Positions 62,769-64,000 of a stretch of 64,000 bases of DNA are shown one piece after another. The stretch covers positions 1 to 64,000 of the forward strand of contig CALXOY010000017.1 in NCBI GenBank assembly GCA_944390145.1, given 5' to 3'. Source of the DNA: an uncultured Duodenibacillus sp. GTDB lineage: Bacteria > Pseudomonadota > Gammaproteobacteria > Burkholderiales > Burkholderiaceae_F. Each line of letters starts with the position of its first letter. Position 1 is the first letter of the stretch. The notes beneath the pieces are model-generated. The model made no database searches and was not told the origin of the DNA. It saw nothing but the letters and a program-made list of their open reading frames with translations. Position numbers and translations under genes: made by a program.

Positions 62769-63863
62769 ATGCAATACGTCTGCACCAAGTGCGGCAAGCA
62801 CACCCCGGTGACAACCATGAGCCCGACCTGCGAGTGCGGGGGGCTCTTTGAACTTGACTACACGCCGCCCGCCTGGAATCCGGCTTTGATCGATCAAAAG
62901 GAGTGGAGCCTTTTCCGCTACCGGCGCTTTCTGGCGCTCGACGGAAACGCCTGGCGCGATGTCACGATGGGCGAGGGGCACACGCCGATCATCCGGCTCG
63001 ATGACGATGTGATGCTCAAGATGGACTACTTGATGCCGACCCTGTCCTTCAAGGATCGCGGCGCGGCAACCCTTGTGTCCCACATGAAAGCGATCGGCGT
63101 GAAGTCCTGCGTGCAGGATTCCAGCGGCAACGCCGGCAACGCCGTGGCCGCCTATGCGGCGCGAGCCGGCATTTCCTGTGAAATTTTCGTCCCCGAAGGC
63201 ACAAGCCCCTCAAAAATCCGCATGATCGAGTCGCACGGCGCCAGGGTGAACGTCGTGCCGGGCACGCGCGATCACTGCGCCGACGTCTGCCGCGCCAAGG
63301 TCAAAAGCGAGGGCGCCTATTACGCCAATCATGTCTACAACCCGTTCTTCTACGAGGGCATGAAGGCCTACATCTACGAAACGCTCGAGCAGCTTGGCCG
63401 GATTCCCGCCAACATCGTGGTTCCGGTGGGCAACGGCACGCTTTTCATCGGCGTGGTGAAGGCGCTTGAGCATCTGCTGGCAAGCGGCGTGATTGAGAAG
63501 TTCCCGCAGATCATTGCGCTGCAAAGCGAAAACTGCGATCCGCTTTATCAGGCCGCGCAAGAACACATGCCGCATGCGGCGCACGTGACGCCTGCGCCCA
63601 CCATGGCCGAAGGCATTGCCATCGGCGTGCCGATGCGCGGCGATGAATTGCTCGACATGGCCTACCGCCACAACATCGTCTTCGTGCGGGCTCCGGAAGA
63701 CAAGATTCTGCAGGCGCGCGCCAAAATCGCCGCCCGCGGCGTCTACTGCGAGCACACGACGGCGGCCAACTACGCGGCCTATCTCGCCTACTGTGAGGAG
63801 CACGGCTCCACGCCCGATACGCTCATCACGATGTGCGGAGCCGGCATCAAGTCGGATCACTGA
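62769..63863 (+). CDS. Threonine synthase-family PLP enzyme
   Basis: 364 residues. N-terminal zinc ribbon (Cys5, Cys8, Cys21, Cys23), PLP Lys95 in TLSFKDRGA, phosphate/Asn loop QDSSGNAGNAVAAYAA, glycine loop VPVGNGTLF. This matches the short threonine synthase class that replaces phosphate of O-phosphohomoserine. Co-transcription with a YheO/DauR regulator is unusual for ThrC and could mean a related lyase role in amino-acid breakdown. AGGAGG precedes the ATG. Confidence 0.78.
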   Translation: MQYVCTKCGKHTPVTTMSPTCECGGLFELDYTPPAWNPALIDQKEWSLFRYRRFLALDGNAWRDVTMGEGHTPIIRLDDDVMLKMDYLMPTLSFKDRGAATLVSHMKAIGVKSCVQDSSGNAGNAVAAYAARAGISCEIFVPEGTSPSKIRMIESHGARVNVVPGTRDHCADVCRAKVKSEGAYYANHVYNPFFYEGMKAYIYETLEQLGRIPANIVVPVGNGTLFIGVVKALEHLLASGVIEKFPQIIALQSENCDPLYQAAQEHMPHAAHVTPAPTMAEGIAIGVPMRGDELLDMAYRHNIVFVRAPEDKILQARAKIAARGVYCEHTTAANYAAYLAYCEEHGSTPDTLITMCGAGIKSDH

Positions 63864-63888
63864 TTCTGGCAACGCTCTTTTGAACAAC

Positions 63889-63923
63889 GGCCCGCAGGAA
63901 GACGTCCTCCGGGCCTTTCTTTT
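63889..63923 (+). terminator. Terminator after the threonine-synthase-like gene
   Basis: GGCCCG-c-AGGA pairs with TCCT-c-CGGGCC around a 5-nt loop, followed by TTTCTTTT. Confidence 0.82.
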
Positions 63924-64000
63924 CGACCGTTCTTGCAAGGAAAGTTTTCGAAACCTTGCTAAACAGCCTTTTTAGCCGCCGCTTGGCTACACTCTCCCGT

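Overview
The window looks like a chromosome segment of a gut-type betaproteobacterium, most likely Sutterellaceae (Burkholderiales). This is inferred from the G+C-rich coding style, the betaproteobacterial order mlaFEDACB ... hisE-hinT-tatABC, recA-recX, the heptose genes gmhB/hldA/hldD, and the anaerobic character of the metabolism (a ferredoxin-linked 2-oxoacid oxidoreductase and a DcuC C4-dicarboxylate carrier). I saw no IS element, phage gene or CRISPR array. Nearly all of the sequence is ordinary, tightly packed chromosome.

Left part (1-21 kb): a 2-oxoacid:acceptor oxidoreductase operon (alpha cut by the window edge, beta, and a GltD-like flavoprotein with two ferredoxin clusters); a YbhGFSR-type ABC exporter operon ending in its TetR regulator; a TetA-like MFS pump; a methyltransferase; sstT; recQ; metC; an Ala/Lys/Pro-rich histone-like protein; two tandem DUF2721 membrane proteins; a YbaK-type deacylase; yqgF/ruvX; a PlsC acyltransferase and a thioesterase.

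Middle (21-40 kb): the complete phospholipid-transport operon mlaFEDACB, tRNA-Met, then hisE, hinT and tatABC. A two-gene minus-strand unit (LolA-like protein plus MMPL exporter) resembles the transport arm of an aryl polyene cluster. Next come a frameshifted MerR regulator facing a frameshifted MFS gene across a classical MerR operator, two tRNA-Lys genes, recA-recX, an NSS transporter, sucCD and a TerC-family membrane protein.

Right part (40-64 kb): a two-component system divergent from a striking single-chain fusion of a PAP2 lipid phosphatase with an EptA-type phosphoethanolamine transferase, with four helically phased TTTGAC repeats between them. Then dcuC with a hydrolase and a GNAT enzyme, the heptose operon hldA-hldD-gmhB, and a 10.8 kb minus-strand aryl polyene operon from 61,049 down to 50,257. 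That operon has two ketosynthases, a chain-length-factor-like ketosynthase, ketoreductase, dehydratase, methyltransferase, two acyl carrier proteins, two acyltransferases, a glycosyltransferase and an AMP-ligase fused to a second dehydratase. The end holds an AT-rich patch with a small lipoprotein gene, a YheO/DauR-type regulator and a threonine-synthase-family enzyme.

Themes: envelope biology dominates (Mla, Tat, heptose, lipid A modification, aryl polyene, drug efflux). The most noteworthy items are the PAP2-EptA fusion with its probable regulator site, the split and rearranged aryl polyene locus with a ligase-dehydratase fusion, the mla-hisE-tat junction lacking the usual his genes, and several structured leader regions.
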